A DNA stretch of 35,913 bases from Thermoplasmata archaeon (GTDB lineage: Archaea; Thermoplasmatota; Thermoplasmata; Lutacidiplasmatales; UBA184), in assembly GCA_028864975.1 (NCBI GenBank), contig JAGWLG010000037.1:1-35913 (forward strand), read 5' to 3'. The position numbers and the translations under genes are program-made. Below, piece by piece: positions 6,838 to 15,376 of the stretch; the first letter of the stretch is position 1; the number at the start of each line of letters is the position of its first letter. Under the pieces are notes generated by a model, which was not told the origin of the DNA, did no database searches, and saw only the letters and a list, made by a program, of their open reading frames with translations.

Positions 6838-7806
6838 TCAGAGAAGATGGACGTAAGCCAGCAGGAACGTCAAGCCTGCGCCGACGGCCGCTCCGGACAA
6901 GGGCCCAACCCCCCATCCAACGGCGATCCCACGCACGGCGGCCCACTTGATCTTCCCCGACGGCCGAGCGAACCCCGCCCCGATCATTGCGCCGACGAGT
7001 GCCTGGTTCATCGAGGTGAAGTAGCCGAACGAGACGTAGCTTAGAATCACGGCGGCCTGGGAGAGCTGGGCCGAGGTCGCCATTCGAGGGTCGAGCTGGA
7101 CGATCTCGAAGGCGACCCGCTTGAGCAACGGCTGTCCCCAGGTGAGGACCCCGAGCGCGAGCCCCGCTCCCCCGATGAGGCCGGCGGTCAACGGTGAGAA
7201 GAGGCCTGTCATGATGAACGCGCCCGAAGCGTTCGACACGTCGTTCGCCCCCATCGCGAACGAGGCGATGGACCCCATCGCCACGAGGCCAAAGGCGGCC
7301 ATGCCCACGAGCTCCGAGGGGGCCTCCGCGTGGGGGAGCAGCCGGCGGTCAGCCACGCGGACAAGGAGGTACCCCAGGGCGAAGGCGGCGAACGGCGCGA
7401 TCGCCCAGAGCAAGAGAAGCCGCTCGATCGTGCCCCAGTTGATCTCCAGGTGATGCGCAAGCCCCGCCCCAACCACCGAGAAGACCAGGAGTTGGATGGT
7501 CGAGGTCGGGACCTTCGCGAGGTTGAACGCCGTGGTCAGGAGGAACGCGCTTGCCAGGGTCGCGAGCGCCAGGGCGACCGGGACGGTTGCGGCGAGGAGG
7601 AGCCCATGGCCCACCGTGGACTCTACCCCACCGCTCGCGAGGGCGGCGCCCGCCAGCGTGAGAGGGGCCATGAGCAGGAGGGCGGGGAGAGGGCGGATCG
7701 CCCCTGAAGCATAGGACATGCCCATGCACGCCCCGGTATAGTGGGCGCCCATGCTGAAAGCGAAGGCGAAGGCGGCGGTCACCAGCAGGTCCGCGAGCAG
7801 ATTCAT
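6838..7806 (-). CDS. PiT-family inorganic phosphate permease
   Basis: A 322-residue integral membrane protein with about ten hydrophobic helices. Residues 186-195 read GANDVSNASG, the PiT (PHO-4) signature, and the TSTIQLLVFSVVGAGLAH segment near 101-118 is typical of the family. PiT proteins take up phosphate or metal-phosphate with H+ or Na+. The first signature copy, normally GANDxANxxG, is replaced by GAHYTGACMG at 20-29, so one substrate half-site is altered. The gene is the last of a minus-strand group (phosphatase-like protein, methyltransferase, permease) with a 31-bp gap before it. That hints at phosphate handling, but co-transcription is inferred. Confidence 0.85.
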   Translation of the reverse strand: MNLLADLLVTAAFAFAFSMGAHYTGACMGMSYASGAIRPLPALLLMAPLTLAGAALASGGVESTVGHGLLLAATVPVALALATLASAFLLTTAFNLAKVPTSTIQLLVFSVVGAGLAHHLEINWGTIERLLLLWAIAPFAAFALGYLLVRVADRRLLPHAEAPSELVGMAAFGLVAMGSIASFAMGANDVSNASGAFIMTGLFSPLTAGLIGGAGLALGVLTWGQPLLKRVAFEIVQLDPRMATSAQLSQAAVILSYVSFGYFTSMNQALVGAMIGAGFARPSGKIKWAAVRGIAVGWGVGPLSGAAVGAGLTFLLAYVHLL

Positions 7807-7837
7807 CGGACCATCGAGCGGAGTGGGGCCTCTCGCA

Positions 7838-8638
7838 TCACCGTTTCGTCGGAGCGCGGCGGTCCTGGAACGGTGCCGCCGGGCCGGCGGAGCCCCGCTT
7901 GTCGCCTGCCCTCGGGGCCTTTGTCCGCGGTGATCTCCCGGTGCACCTCATCCCGTAGAGCCCGAGCCCCCGCCGCCCGACGGGGGTGGACCCGCGCCTG
8001 CGTGCCCAGCTCAGCAGGGCCGGGCACAGCCCTCCCCCGGGGCCGTGGTCCACGATCGCGACACCCCCCGGAGGAACGAGAGGGTCGATCCTGCGGAACT
8101 CCAGCTCGCTCGTTGCATCGTCGTGCGGGACGTCATACACGAAGAGGTCGACCCCGGGCAGCTCGCGGGCGAGCAGCGGGAGGACCACCTCCTTGTCGCC
8201 CAGACGGAGGTCCCATCGCTTCCGCAACGTGAACGGCACCGCCCATCCGGAGGATCGGCCTTTTGGAAGGGACCAGGAGACCCGGGGTGGGGGACCTCTG
8301 GCCCTGGACCTTCGAGGGAACGATGGGAGGTCGACCGAGTGGAGAGTTCCCCGGTGGTTGAGCTCGAGGGCGTGGAGGAGATAGGCCGAGGAGACCCCGG
8401 AGGAGACCCCGACCTCCACCACGTGCGCGGGGCGGAGCAGGCGCACTAGCGCATGCAGCTCGAGCGGAGCGTCGATCTCGACGTAGGAGGCTCGGCCTTC
8501 GGAGGCGTGCTCGCCTTCGAGGTGGCGGTAGAGCGCCCGAGCGTCCTTCGCCTCGGTGAGGGCGGCCTTGCAGGCCTTCGTCGGCCGATGGACGAGGCGC
8601 CGGACCCACTCGAGGTCTGGCTCCTCCTCCGACTTCAG
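7838..8638 (-). CDS. Class I SAM-dependent methyltransferase, unusual start
   Basis: A Methyltransf_24-like Rossmann methyltransferase: motif I VVEVGVSSGVSSAYLL, acidic HSVDLP after strand 2, and DLFVYDVPHDD followed by GGVAIVDHG for strands 4-5. The first canonical start in frame is GTG at 8446, yet it would cut off about 64 codons of convincing protein, including a helix with EWVRRLVHRP and a strand SYVEIDAPLELHALV. That frame is open back to 8666 and has no ATG, GTG or TTG, but a CTG at 8638 follows a GGAGGAG run by a few bases. I give the CTG as the likely start; a sequencing indel is the alternative. The gene begins just after the phosphatase-like gene's stop at 8655. Substrate unknown. 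Confidence 0.6.
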   Translation of the reverse strand: MKSEEEPDLEWVRRLVHRPTKACKAALTEAKDARALYRHLEGEHASEGRASYVEIDAPLELHALVRLLRPAHVVEVGVSSGVSSAYLLHALELNHRGTLHSVDLPSFPRRSRARGPPPRVSWSLPKGRSSGWAVPFTLRKRWDLRLGDKEVVLPLLARELPGVDLFVYDVPHDDATSELEFRRIDPLVPPGGVAIVDHGPGGGLCPALLSWARRRGSTPVGRRGLGLYGMRCTGRSPRTKAPRAGDKRGSAGPAAPFQDRRAPTKR

Positions 8639-8654
8639 CGCTCCTCCTCGATGA

Positions 8655-9098
8655 TCAGAGGCCGGTCAGCTCGGCCAAGTTCCCGATCCAATCGAGCCCG
8701 CGGTGCGCCTTAGGGCGGGCCTCCCGGACGCGCGCGTAGGCGCTCTCCAGAGAGATCCCTTCTGAGCGGTGGAGGTACCAGGCGCCGCCGAAAGGGGAGC
8801 GGTAAATTCCGTGCCCGCAGAAGACGAGCACCGGCATGCCGCGGTCGCGGGCGGACTTCATCTCCTTAGCCAGGCGGTCCAGGTTCTTTCGGTCGGCGCG
8901 GTCCACTTTCTCGCTGTAGATCGCAATGTGCTGGGAGGGGGGCATCCCTTCGGGCTCCTCGTCCAGGACGCAGAAGCGCGCCCCCTGGAACTTGACCGCG
9001 TCGTCCCAATTTCCGACGTAAACGCCGGGGGCGATCTCGGAGGGGGTCTTGCTGGGTCGCTTGGCTCGAGGGGCGTTCTTCGACTTCGCGCTCGACAT
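8655..9098 (-). CDS. Dual-specificity/tyrosine phosphatase-like protein
   Basis: A 147-residue protein with a Cx5R phosphate-binding loop, FCGHGIYRSP, giving nucleophile Cys94 and Arg100, followed by the helical segment typical of small archaeal dual-specificity phosphatases. The usual His before the Cys is Phe. The Lys/Ser/Ala-rich first 20 residues are probably disordered. The ATG at 9098 is preferred over one at 9134 because GGAG stands eight bases upstream. It is the first gene of the minus-strand group ending with the PiT permease and is divergent from the Bat-type regulator gene. Protein or inositol phosphates are possible substrates. Confidence 0.7.
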   Translation of the reverse strand: MSSAKSKNAPRAKRPSKTPSEIAPGVYVGNWDDAVKFQGARFCVLDEEPEGMPPSQHIAIYSEKVDRADRKNLDRLAKEMKSARDRGMPVLVFCGHGIYRSPFGGAWYLHRSEGISLESAYARVREARPKAHRGLDWIGNLAELTGL

Positions 9099-9144
9099 GG
9101 TCGCTCCTGGGGACCACATGGGCTCCAGAACCATCTCGATAGAA

Positions 9145-9172
9145 CCGCCCCCGGGCGGCTCCTGATAAATAC
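9145..9172. promoter_or_regulatory. Divergent control region: GC palindrome and TATA box
   Basis: GATAAATAC at 9164-9172 stands about 28 nt before the ATG at 9196, fitting a TATA box for a leaderless regulator mRNA. Immediately upstream lies CCGCCC (9145-9150), CC, GGGCGG (9153-9158), a six-base-arm inverted repeat between the two divergent genes. It could be an operator or merely part of a GC-rich spacer. Confidence 0.45.
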
Positions 9173-9195
9173 TGAGCTCCCGCTGCTATCGGGGA

Positions 9196-9963
9196 ATGCC
9201 GATCGTGGATGCCCGCGTGCGTGTGCACCACCCGTGCCCCTACTGCGACCTCTCCACGCGCTTCCCGCGCACGCTCTTCTTGCTTTGGTGCGACAACCGC
9301 AGAGACGTGGTGCTCATCTCCAGCCCCCGCCCGAAGGAGTTGCGAACGGTGCTCTTGGCGTGGAAACGCGGGTTCCACGCACGGGTCCTCCTGCGGGAGG
9401 GCAATGACGCGCTCGTCATCGTTCCCGACTTCGAGTGGCCCGACCCGCCGTCCGTCACCCGCCTCGCGCGGTCCGGGGGAGTGTGGGCGCTGCATCCGGT
9501 CCTCTACTTCGGCGGCGAGGAGACCTACCGGTTCCTAGCGCCTTCCCGCGCCCTGCTCCAGCAGCTGTGTCGGAAGCTCCGCAAGCTGGGGGCCGTGGAG
9601 GTCCTCTCCGTCACGGACCGGGCCGGCCTCGAGTCGGTCCGAACGGTGCCCGCGGCGACGGTGCACCTCTTGGAGGGGCTGACCGAGCCGCAGGCTCGCT
9701 CCCTCGTTGCTGCTCGAGACGCGGGTCTGCTCGAGGTCCCAGCCCGCTCAAATTGGGCCGAGGTGGCGCGCGCCCAGGGCCTCTCCCGTTCCACGTTCGG
9801 CGAGCACCTGCGCAAGGGACAACGCAAGTTGCTCGAGAACAGCTACCCCCTCCTACGGGCCCGGCTGGGATCGAAGGCGCGGAGGGCGGGAAGCGCAATG
9901 GAGAAACGTGAGGCGAGCCACCGACGGAGGCAGAGAAGGTCTTTGCTCACGCCAGGGCTCTGA
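9196..9963 (+). CDS. Bat-type HTH_10 transcriptional regulator
   Basis: A 255-residue protein whose segment at about 157-215 (LTEPQARSLVAARDAGLLEVP, then LSRSTFGEHLRKGQRKLLEN) matches the bacterio-opsin-activator helix-turn-helix found mainly in Halobacteria and Thermoplasmata. The N-terminal 150 residues are a Trp/Leu/Arg-rich sensor-like domain starting with a CPYC pair (14-17), which could bind a metal or sense redox state. The TATA-like box at 9164-9172 supports leaderless translation from the ATG at 9196. The Lys/Arg-rich C-terminus (last 35 residues) is not part of the domain. The target is unknown; neighbours are a divergent phosphatase-like gene and a convergent 7-TM gene. Confidence 0.75.
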   Translation: MPIVDARVRVHHPCPYCDLSTRFPRTLFLLWCDNRRDVVLISSPRPKELRTVLLAWKRGFHARVLLREGNDALVIVPDFEWPDPPSVTRLARSGGVWALHPVLYFGGEETYRFLAPSRALLQQLCRKLRKLGAVEVLSVTDRAGLESVRTVPAATVHLLEGLTEPQARSLVAARDAGLLEVPARSNWAEVARAQGLSRSTFGEHLRKGQRKLLENSYPLLRARLGSKARRAGSAMEKREASHRRRQRRSLLTPGL

Positions 9964-9994
9964 ATGCGTTGCGGCCCGACGCAGGTCGCCGAAC

Positions 9995-10687
9995 CTAGGT
10001 GGTCGGGGCCGGCGCGGCCGCGGGCGCCGCCACCTTCGGCAGGCTGATGATGCCGAAGAACAGCAGGATGATCCCGATGAACTCGGCGTAGTAGAGGAAG
10101 ACCGGGAAGGACGCGATGTAGAGCGTTCCCCCCGCCCCGAGCACCAAGGCTCCTGCGATGAGGAGCAGGGTCTGCCACTTTCGGCTCCGACGGAGTCCGA
10201 CGATGGCCGAGGCCAGGAGCACGACCGTCGCGGGGCCCGTGATGACGGTGGAGGCGAGGATCAGGCTCAAGGGGGGACTTCCCGAGATGATCCCCCCCAG
10301 GCCGCGCGGGCTGACCATCTGGGAGGGAGACACAGGTACCACGAAACTGATGACGCCGACGACCGCGGTGGCCGCCCAGATGAAGAGCGAGTATCCCCGC
10401 TCCAGGCGAGGGCTGCGCAGGACCCGGGTCGCCCCGAGGGAGAGCACCCCCACAAGGGCGGCGGAGAGGAAGATGTAGGCCTGAAGGAGAGGCACCGTGA
10501 CGACCCCATCGTACACGACCGCCTCCACGACCATCGCCAACGATGCAAGCACAAGCCCTGCGGCCCACATGAGTTGGACCCAGACACGTCTTGCCAGATA
10601 CTCCCGAACCCCGCGGATGCCGAGGAAGGCGAGCGCGGCAGCGAGGAGCCAGAGCGAGACGGCGATCGCCGCGGGGGTTGGGTCCAC
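9995..10687 (-). CDS. Predicted seven-helix membrane protein
   Basis: A 230-residue protein made almost entirely of hydrophobic helices, about seven, separated by short Arg-rich loops, ending with an Ala/Pro-rich tail. No transporter or enzyme motif is recognised. GTG at 10687 is chosen as start because a TATA-like ATATAT lies at 10724-10729 inside the longer in-frame extension, which would then be untranslated; the AAGGT before the GTG may act as a ribosome site. It converges with the regulator gene, 31 bases apart. The pattern recalls uncharacterised 7-TM proteins of haloarchaea and Thermoplasmata, but I cannot name a family. Confidence 0.6.
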   Translation of the reverse strand: MDPTPAAIAVSLWLLAAALAFLGIRGVREYLARRVWVQLMWAAGLVLASLAMVVEAVVYDGVVTVPLLQAYIFLSAALVGVLSLGATRVLRSPRLERGYSLFIWAATAVVGVISFVVPVSPSQMVSPRGLGGIISGSPPLSLILASTVITGPATVVLLASAIVGLRRSRKWQTLLLIAGALVLGAGGTLYIASFPVFLYYAEFIGIILLFFGIISLPKVAAPAAAPAPTT

Positions 10688-10903
10688 GTCAGACCTTGCT
10701 GCGGAGGCGAGCCCTGTCCCCCCATATATCGAACGCGGTCGTCCCAAGGCCACGCGGTCGGGATGTCGGGCCGAGCAGGGTGGACCCCGTGGCATGTCGC
10801 TCGGGCCAATCGCGTGGTGGAGACCTCACGTTCGAGGCGAACCGAGGTGGAGCCGCGTGTGGCACAAGGGAGTCGTTTTCCGCACGCTAACCCTTGTCGT
10901 TCG

Positions 10904-13900
10904 ATGCGGGTCGGACTGAGGGTCCCCCTCACCGGCGTCCTGTTCCTGCTGCTCCTCCTTCCCACGAGTCCCGTCGCACCGGTCCACCCCTCCGCGATGA
11001 GGGCGGACCCTCCCGTCCGCGCGTCCCAGAACCCGGGAGACCTCTTGGGGGCGCCGGCAGCCCCCGCCATCTCAGAGTCCCCCGCGTCACCATGGGTCGG
11101 CGGTACGGCTTCCCGCGGCACCCTTCCCATCCCTCGATGGACCCCGCTTCCCAGCTACATCTGGATGGTCCAGCTCCAGTTCTACAACATCTCGGGCACG
11201 CCCTACGCCCAGAGCGACTTCGACCGCATCGCGGCCAACGGCTACAACACCGTGGAGCTGATCGTCCCGTGGACCTTGGAGACCTCCCAAGGGGTCTACG
11301 ACTTCTCTCAGCTCGATACCTACATGGGCGAAGCCCAACAGGACGCGCTGGCGGTGGTCCTGGTCTTCTGGTACGAGGGTTGGACCTTCGGAGTGGCCAA
11401 TTGGGTACCGTCGTGGATCACCGCTCGAGAGACCTATTCGAACGGAGCGACTGCCTCTTACCCGCCGTGGTGGGACGCTGGTGCCCGCTCGGACTACTTC
11501 GGTTTCCTCAACGCCACGATCGCCCATGTTGACCCTGACGGCAACTTCCAAGGGGTCTACGCCCCGTTCGGATGGCTGGACTACCCTTGGTCCCCTCCCC
11601 CCTCGGGAGCCTCCGGGGCCGTGGTGGCGGGATATTCGGCCGCCACCACCGCGGCCTACGACTGGTACCTGGAGTCCCAGTGGGCATCTCTGGCCCAGTA
11701 CAACTCGGCGTACGGGACCTCGTACACCGCCTGGTCGCAGATACCCGCCTCTCTCCCCGGGAGCGCAGAGTGGAACGACTTCGGGAACTTCCGTATCTTC
11801 AGCGTCGAGCAGACCTTCGCTCAACTGAGCCAGTACGTCAGGGCCGTCACGAACCGGACGATCTTCTACTACTACGGCGGGGACATCTCTGGCGCTGTCG
11901 TTGGGGTCAATCTCGAGGACTACTACTTCCAGCTCGCCGCGCAGTACGGGGGGATCGTCAACGTCGACGACGCGGACTGGCCCGCGCTCGTCGCCACCTT
12001 TGGCTCACTTGCCTCGCGGTACCACGTGCCGTTCATCCAGGAGTTCACCCCGCCAAGCTCCGGCTTCCAGGGAGGCTTCGAAGAAACGATGGCCAACATG
12101 TACATCGGGCGCCCGTGGGAGGTCGGCGCGGACTTCTTCACCTACAATCCTCCGAACCCGAGCTTCGCCTGGGCCTTCCCCCTGTTCGGGAGCCTGCGGA
12201 GCATCACCGAAGCGACCGCCCCTTCCCAGACCCCGCAGAACGGCGTCGCGGCGCTGGTCAGCTACTTCTCGGGCTTCTACACCTTCGCGAACAACGGACA
12301 AGCCACCAACTCGTTGCCCACCCAGCAGAACTTCCTCTTCCAGCTCACGTACACGCACCGTCCCTTCGAAGTGGTGTCCGACCTTGAGCTGATGGCGAGC
12401 GCGGTGAACCTGACCCAGTTCTCCTCGGTCCTGGACCTGGGAAGCGCCTACGGCGACACGGCCCACGCACCGTACATCCAGGGAGATTTGCGATGGTTCG
12501 TCGGTCACGGGGGAAACCTCGTCGCATCTTCCAGCAGCGTCGCGTTCCTCAACGGGCAGCCGGCGCTCGTTCAGCTGAGCCTATCCCCGGCCCCTGCCGC
12601 CGACCAGATCGAGGTCCAAGGCACCTCTGTGCCCTCCTCCTCGGTGCTCTACCTCGCGGCCTGCAACTGGGACATCGACACGAACAGCGCGACCGCAGAG
12701 AGCGGTTCGCTGGGGGTCGTCCTCTCGACGTGGGGCTTGCCAGGGTTCGGGACCTACTACGTCAACGACCTGCTCTCGGGGACCACAACCTCGGTTACGG
12801 CAAGTTCCGGAGTGGTCTCGATACCCTGGAGCCCTGCCGCGGGCCAACTGAACTACTTCCAGCTGGTCCCCGCCACGCCGCTCATTTTGACGATCGCGAC
12901 CAATGCCTCGCAAGGAGAAGGCTCGCTCCCGGTCGCCCTGTCAGCTGCAGTCTCCGGTGGTACGACGATCTACGGGGCGGTCTCTTGGACCTTGGGGGAC
13001 GGTGCGACCGCCACAGGCTCTTCGATCACCCACACCTACGTTGCGCCTTCGGGTTCCGTGTTCACGGTGAACGCGACGGTCGCCGACTCCTCGGCGTCCA
13101 CCGTCACTTCGACCCTCCAGATCACGGTACTCCTGTCGCTCTCGATCTCGCTCTCCCCGGCCTTCGCCTGGGCGGAGGTCGGCGGTTCCAGGGTCGGGCT
13201 CCAAGCGACGAGCCGTGGTGGAGACGGTCCTATCAATCTCACCTGGAGCGACAATGGCTCCACCCTTCCGGGGGCCTTCGGTTGGAACCTCTCCTATGCG
13301 CCCACCATCGCGGGTAACCGAACCCTCTCCGTGCGGGCGCTCGACGCTCTCGGAGGACGCGCGGTCGCCGCAGTTCCGATCGAGGTCTTGCCTCCGCTCG
13401 CCGTCGCTCTGACCGGACCTTCCGTGGTCGAGCTCCCGGCGGGGGCGTCCTTCCTCGCCCACCTGTCCGGGGGTCGGCCCGGCTCCGCGGTTCTGTCCTG
13501 GTGGGTCGGCGGGACCAGGGTCGCCGGCGCGAACGGGACCTTGCTTTCCCTTCCCTCGTCGTCCTTCCCCAGCCTTCGCGCTGGCAATTACGTGATCAAC
13601 GCGACCGCCCTCGACGCCCTTGGAGGGAGGGCGAACTCGGCCCCCTCGTCGCTGGTCGTGGTCGCGCACGTTGCGGTTCGCATCAACCCCTCCAACGCCA
13701 ACGTCACCTTGGGCTCCTCGGCCCATCTGACCTCAACCACCGTCGGAGGGACGTGTCCTTGCCGCTACGTCTGGTTCGAGACCTCCCCGGTGCAGCTCAC
13801 AGGGGGCAGAGGTATGAACCAGACGGAGAATGCGACCTCGACCGGGACCTTCACCTTCGAGGTCAAGGTGATGGACAACCTTGGAGGGGCCGCGTTCGCG

Positions 13901-14203
13901 AACGCGACGATCGTGGTCCTCGCTCCACCGAGCTCCCCTCCACCGAACTCCCCTGCGCCAAACCCAGGGGGAGGTTGGTTCTCGATGCTCGGGTCGAACA
14001 CCCTCTGGGTTTTCCTGGTCCTACTGCTTGCGGTGGGAGGCGTTCTGGGGGCCCTGGAACTTCGCAGGCGTCGCCGAGGTGGATCGGCCCAGGCCGCTCC
14101 ACCGGCGCAAGAGGGCGGCAAGGCGCCCATGGTCGAGCCCTCGGGGTGGTCCGAGGACCCGAGCGGAGCGGACGAGGTCCTACCCGGTCCGCCCCCGCCA
14201 TAG
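10904..14203 (+). CDS. Membrane-anchored glycoside-hydrolase-like surface protein with PKD/Ig repeats
   Basis: A 1099-residue secreted protein. Residues 1-25 are a signal peptide (GVLFLLLLLP core). About 80-560 resembles a clan-A (beta/alpha)8 glycoside hydrolase related to GH42/GH35, with NGYNTVELIVPW, GVYDFSQLDTYM and many aromatic residues. The canonical Asn-Glu acid/base pair is not seen, while a Glu in VPFIQEF could be the nucleophile. From about 660 follow four Ig/PKD-like repeats, the first with LGDGATATGSSITHTY. A Pro-rich linker, a membrane helix (about 1033-1052), an Arg stop-transfer run and a cytoplasmic tail close it. It would act outside the cell on polysaccharide, perhaps in the surface layer. 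Many N-glycosylation sequons (NxS/T) are present. The ATG at 10904 begins the signal peptide; the frame is open far upstream but that part is not protein-like. Confidence 0.75.
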   Translation: MRVGLRVPLTGVLFLLLLLPTSPVAPVHPSAMRADPPVRASQNPGDLLGAPAAPAISESPASPWVGGTASRGTLPIPRWTPLPSYIWMVQLQFYNISGTPYAQSDFDRIAANGYNTVELIVPWTLETSQGVYDFSQLDTYMGEAQQDALAVVLVFWYEGWTFGVANWVPSWITARETYSNGATASYPPWWDAGARSDYFGFLNATIAHVDPDGNFQGVYAPFGWLDYPWSPPPSGASGAVVAGYSAATTAAYDWYLESQWASLAQYNSAYGTSYTAWSQIPASLPGSAEWNDFGNFRIFSVEQTFAQLSQYVRAVTNRTIFYYYGGDISGAVVGVNLEDYYFQLAAQYGGIVNVDDADWPALVATFGSLASRYHVPFIQEFTPPSSGFQGGFEETMANMYIGRPWEVGADFFTYNPPNPSFAWAFPLFGSLRSITEATAPSQTPQNGVAALVSYFSGFYTFANNGQATNSLPTQQNFLFQLTYTHRPFEVVSDLELMASAVNLTQFSSVLDLGSAYGDTAHAPYIQGDLRWFVGHGGNLVASSSSVAFLNGQPALVQLSLSPAPAADQIEVQGTSVPSSSVLYLAACNWDIDTNSATAESGSLGVVLSTWGLPGFGTYYVNDLLSGTTTSVTASSGVVSIPWSPAAGQLNYFQLVPATPLILTIATNASQGEGSLPVALSAAVSGGTTIYGAVSWTLGDGATATGSSITHTYVAPSGSVFTVNATVADSSASTVTSTLQITVLLSLSISLSPAFAWAEVGGSRVGLQATSRGGDGPINLTWSDNGSTLPGAFGWNLSYAPTIAGNRTLSVRALDALGGRAVAAVPIEVLPPLAVALTGPSVVELPAGASFLAHLSGGRPGSAVLSWWVGGTRVAGANGTLLSLPSSSFPSLRAGNYVINATALDALGGRANSAPSSLVVVAHVAVRINPSNANVTLGSSAHLTSTTVGGTCPCRYVWFETSPVQLTGGRGMNQTENATSTGTFTFEVKVMDNLGGAAFANATIVVLAPPSSPPPNSPAPNPGGGWFSMLGSNTLWVFLVLLLAVGGVLGALELRRRRRGGSAQAAPPAQEGGKAPMVEPSGWSEDPSGADEVLPGPPPP

Positions 14204-14265
14204 TCGCTCGTGCTCTCGAGCGAGGTTCGAGAACCTTTCAAAGGGAGGCCTCTCTCCCCGGGACC

Positions 14266-14685
14266 GTGAAGAACGACCGCCTTCGGTTCCGATACACCGG
14301 CATAGAGGTCACCGACCTCGACCGCTCCCTCCGTTTCTACCAAGGACTTGGCTTCCGAGAGATCTACCGCGGTACCATGGGTCATGGCGGTGTGTGGGTC
14401 CACCTTCGGCTCCTTGGGCAGGTCACTCGCCTCGAGCTGAACTGGTACCCTCGGGGGAACCGGTTCCGTCGACCCTACCGGCACGGCTCGGAGCTCGACC
14501 ATCTTGGTTTTCGGGTCGAGGATCCGGAGACTTGGGCCCGACGCGCGCGGAAGCTGGGCGGCAAGGTCGTGGCCCGCGTCAACGAGCCCCACGAGTGGCT
14601 CACCTATGTCGCCGACCCTGACGGGATCTGGCTGGAGTTCATCGGGGACGCTTCGAAGCGACCGCGATCCCCGCGCCGACGCTGA
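14266..14685 (+). CDS. VOC superfamily (glyoxalase/dioxygenase fold) protein
   Basis: A 139-residue protein with the two beta-alpha-beta-beta-beta units of the vicinal oxygen chelate fold: GIEVTDLDRSLRFYQGLGF at the start and DHLGFRVED, then DPDGIWLEFI in the second half. Candidate metal ligands are the Glu in RLELNW, His in DHLGF and Glu in WLEF; the first-strand His of glyoxalase I is replaced. It might be a lactoylglutathione-lyase-like enzyme, a dioxygenase or an epimerase. GTG at 14266 is taken as start; CTTTCAAA about 26 bases upstream could be a TATA box. Confidence 0.72.
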   Translation: MKNDRLRFRYTGIEVTDLDRSLRFYQGLGFREIYRGTMGHGGVWVHLRLLGQVTRLELNWYPRGNRFRRPYRHGSELDHLGFRVEDPETWARRARKLGGKVVARVNEPHEWLTYVADPDGIWLEFIGDASKRPRSPRRR

Positions 14686-14735
14686 AGTCGAAATCTCCAC
14701 CTCGGGAAGGAACTTCACACCATCTCGCGAGCACC

Positions 14736-14744
14736 TTCAAATAC
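14736..14744 (+). promoter_or_regulatory. Box A (TATA) of the initiator tRNA gene
   Basis: TTCAAATAC lies about 32 bases before the first base of the tRNA, the normal place of an archaeal box A. It is the only AT-rich run in the preceding GC-rich stretch. Confidence 0.5.
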
Positions 14745-14771
14745 GCCCCTTCGATGGACGCGCGGCACGAT

Positions 14772-14846
14772 AGCGGGGTAGGGTAGTCAGGTCATCCCGA
14801 CGGGCTCATAACCCGTAGATCCATGGTTCAAATCCATGCCCCGCTA
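14772..14846 (+). tRNA. Initiator tRNA-Met (CAT)
   Basis: Acceptor AGCGGGG (14772-14778) with CCCCGCT (14839-14845), anticodon stem ACGGG/CCCGT around CTCATAA (anticodon CAT), T-stem CATGG/CCATG with loop TTCAAAT, discriminator A at 14846. The A1:U72 pair and the three consecutive G:C pairs next to the anticodon loop identify the archaeal initiator rather than elongator Met or Ile2. Its 3' end is the likely integration target of the downstream accessory DNA. Confidence 0.92.
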
Positions 14847-14848
14847 CT
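14833..14848 (+). repeat. Att-like direct repeat, copy within tRNA-Met 3' end
   Basis: Sixteen bases, starting in the last base of the T-loop and ending two bases after the tRNA discriminator, identical to 16441-16456. Confidence 0.6.
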
Positions 14849-14906
14849 ACCGTTCTTGGTGGCCACGGCTTTGTTGGTAGGTGACTTCTCTTCCGCGGCG
14901 CGCGGC

Positions 14907-15281
14907 CTACCATGACGACAGCGGCTGCTTGGTGGTCGGCCCCGTGGGCCTCCCGGAGGCTCTCCGCGTGATCCCACCGCGAGAGGAGGTGCTTCCTGTC
15001 TCCGTGTCGGCGACCGACTGGAGGTCGAGTCGCGGGAAGTACGCGAGAACGCGCGGGAGATCGACGTCGACGGCCTTGGAGGCGGGGACACCGCCTCCTG
15101 CCTCGGACAGGAAATGGCTCAGGCGTTTCATCCGCAGGTAGTGGAGGTCGTCTCGTGTTTCGGTCGAGGCTTCGAAGTACGCTTCCCGAAGATCGTACGT
15201 CTGCAAATGTGGATTCTGGACATTGTTGAAGGCCATGGGAAGGGGTTCGACGGGAAAGATCATCGGCGCAACGCGCAGCAT
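14907..15281 (-). CDS. Hypothetical protein inside the putative element
   Basis: A 124-residue open frame. Residues 1-90 look protein-like (for example MIFPVEPLPMAFNNVQN and LREAYFEASTETRDDLHYLR) with a good third-position GC preference, whereas the last 30 residues are Ser/Thr/Gly-rich and less convincing. The open frame also continues upstream of the ATG with Arg-rich residues. I recognise no family. It may be a genuine orphan or the remnant of an element-borne gene. Confidence 0.35.
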   Translation of the reverse strand: MLRVAPMIFPVEPLPMAFNNVQNPHLQTYDLREAYFEASTETRDDLHYLRMKRLSHFLSEAGGGVPASKAVDVDLPRVLAYFPRLDLQSVADTETGSTSSRGGITRRASGRPTGPTTKQPLSSW

Positions 15282-15376
15282 TTCCCGAGAGACCCGGATC
15301 CTGGTTCGTTCGCTTCGAAGGGAACGAATGCGTGTACGTTGCGGGCGAGGTCAAGACAAGGAGGGAAGAAGGGAGA

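Noticed and set aside
9707..10903. In-frame upstream extension of the glycoside-hydrolase-like gene (about 400 more codons)
   Set aside because: The extension is Arg/Asp/Gly-rich, overlaps two other well-supported genes and lies before a clear signal peptide; it is an open frame caused by high GC.
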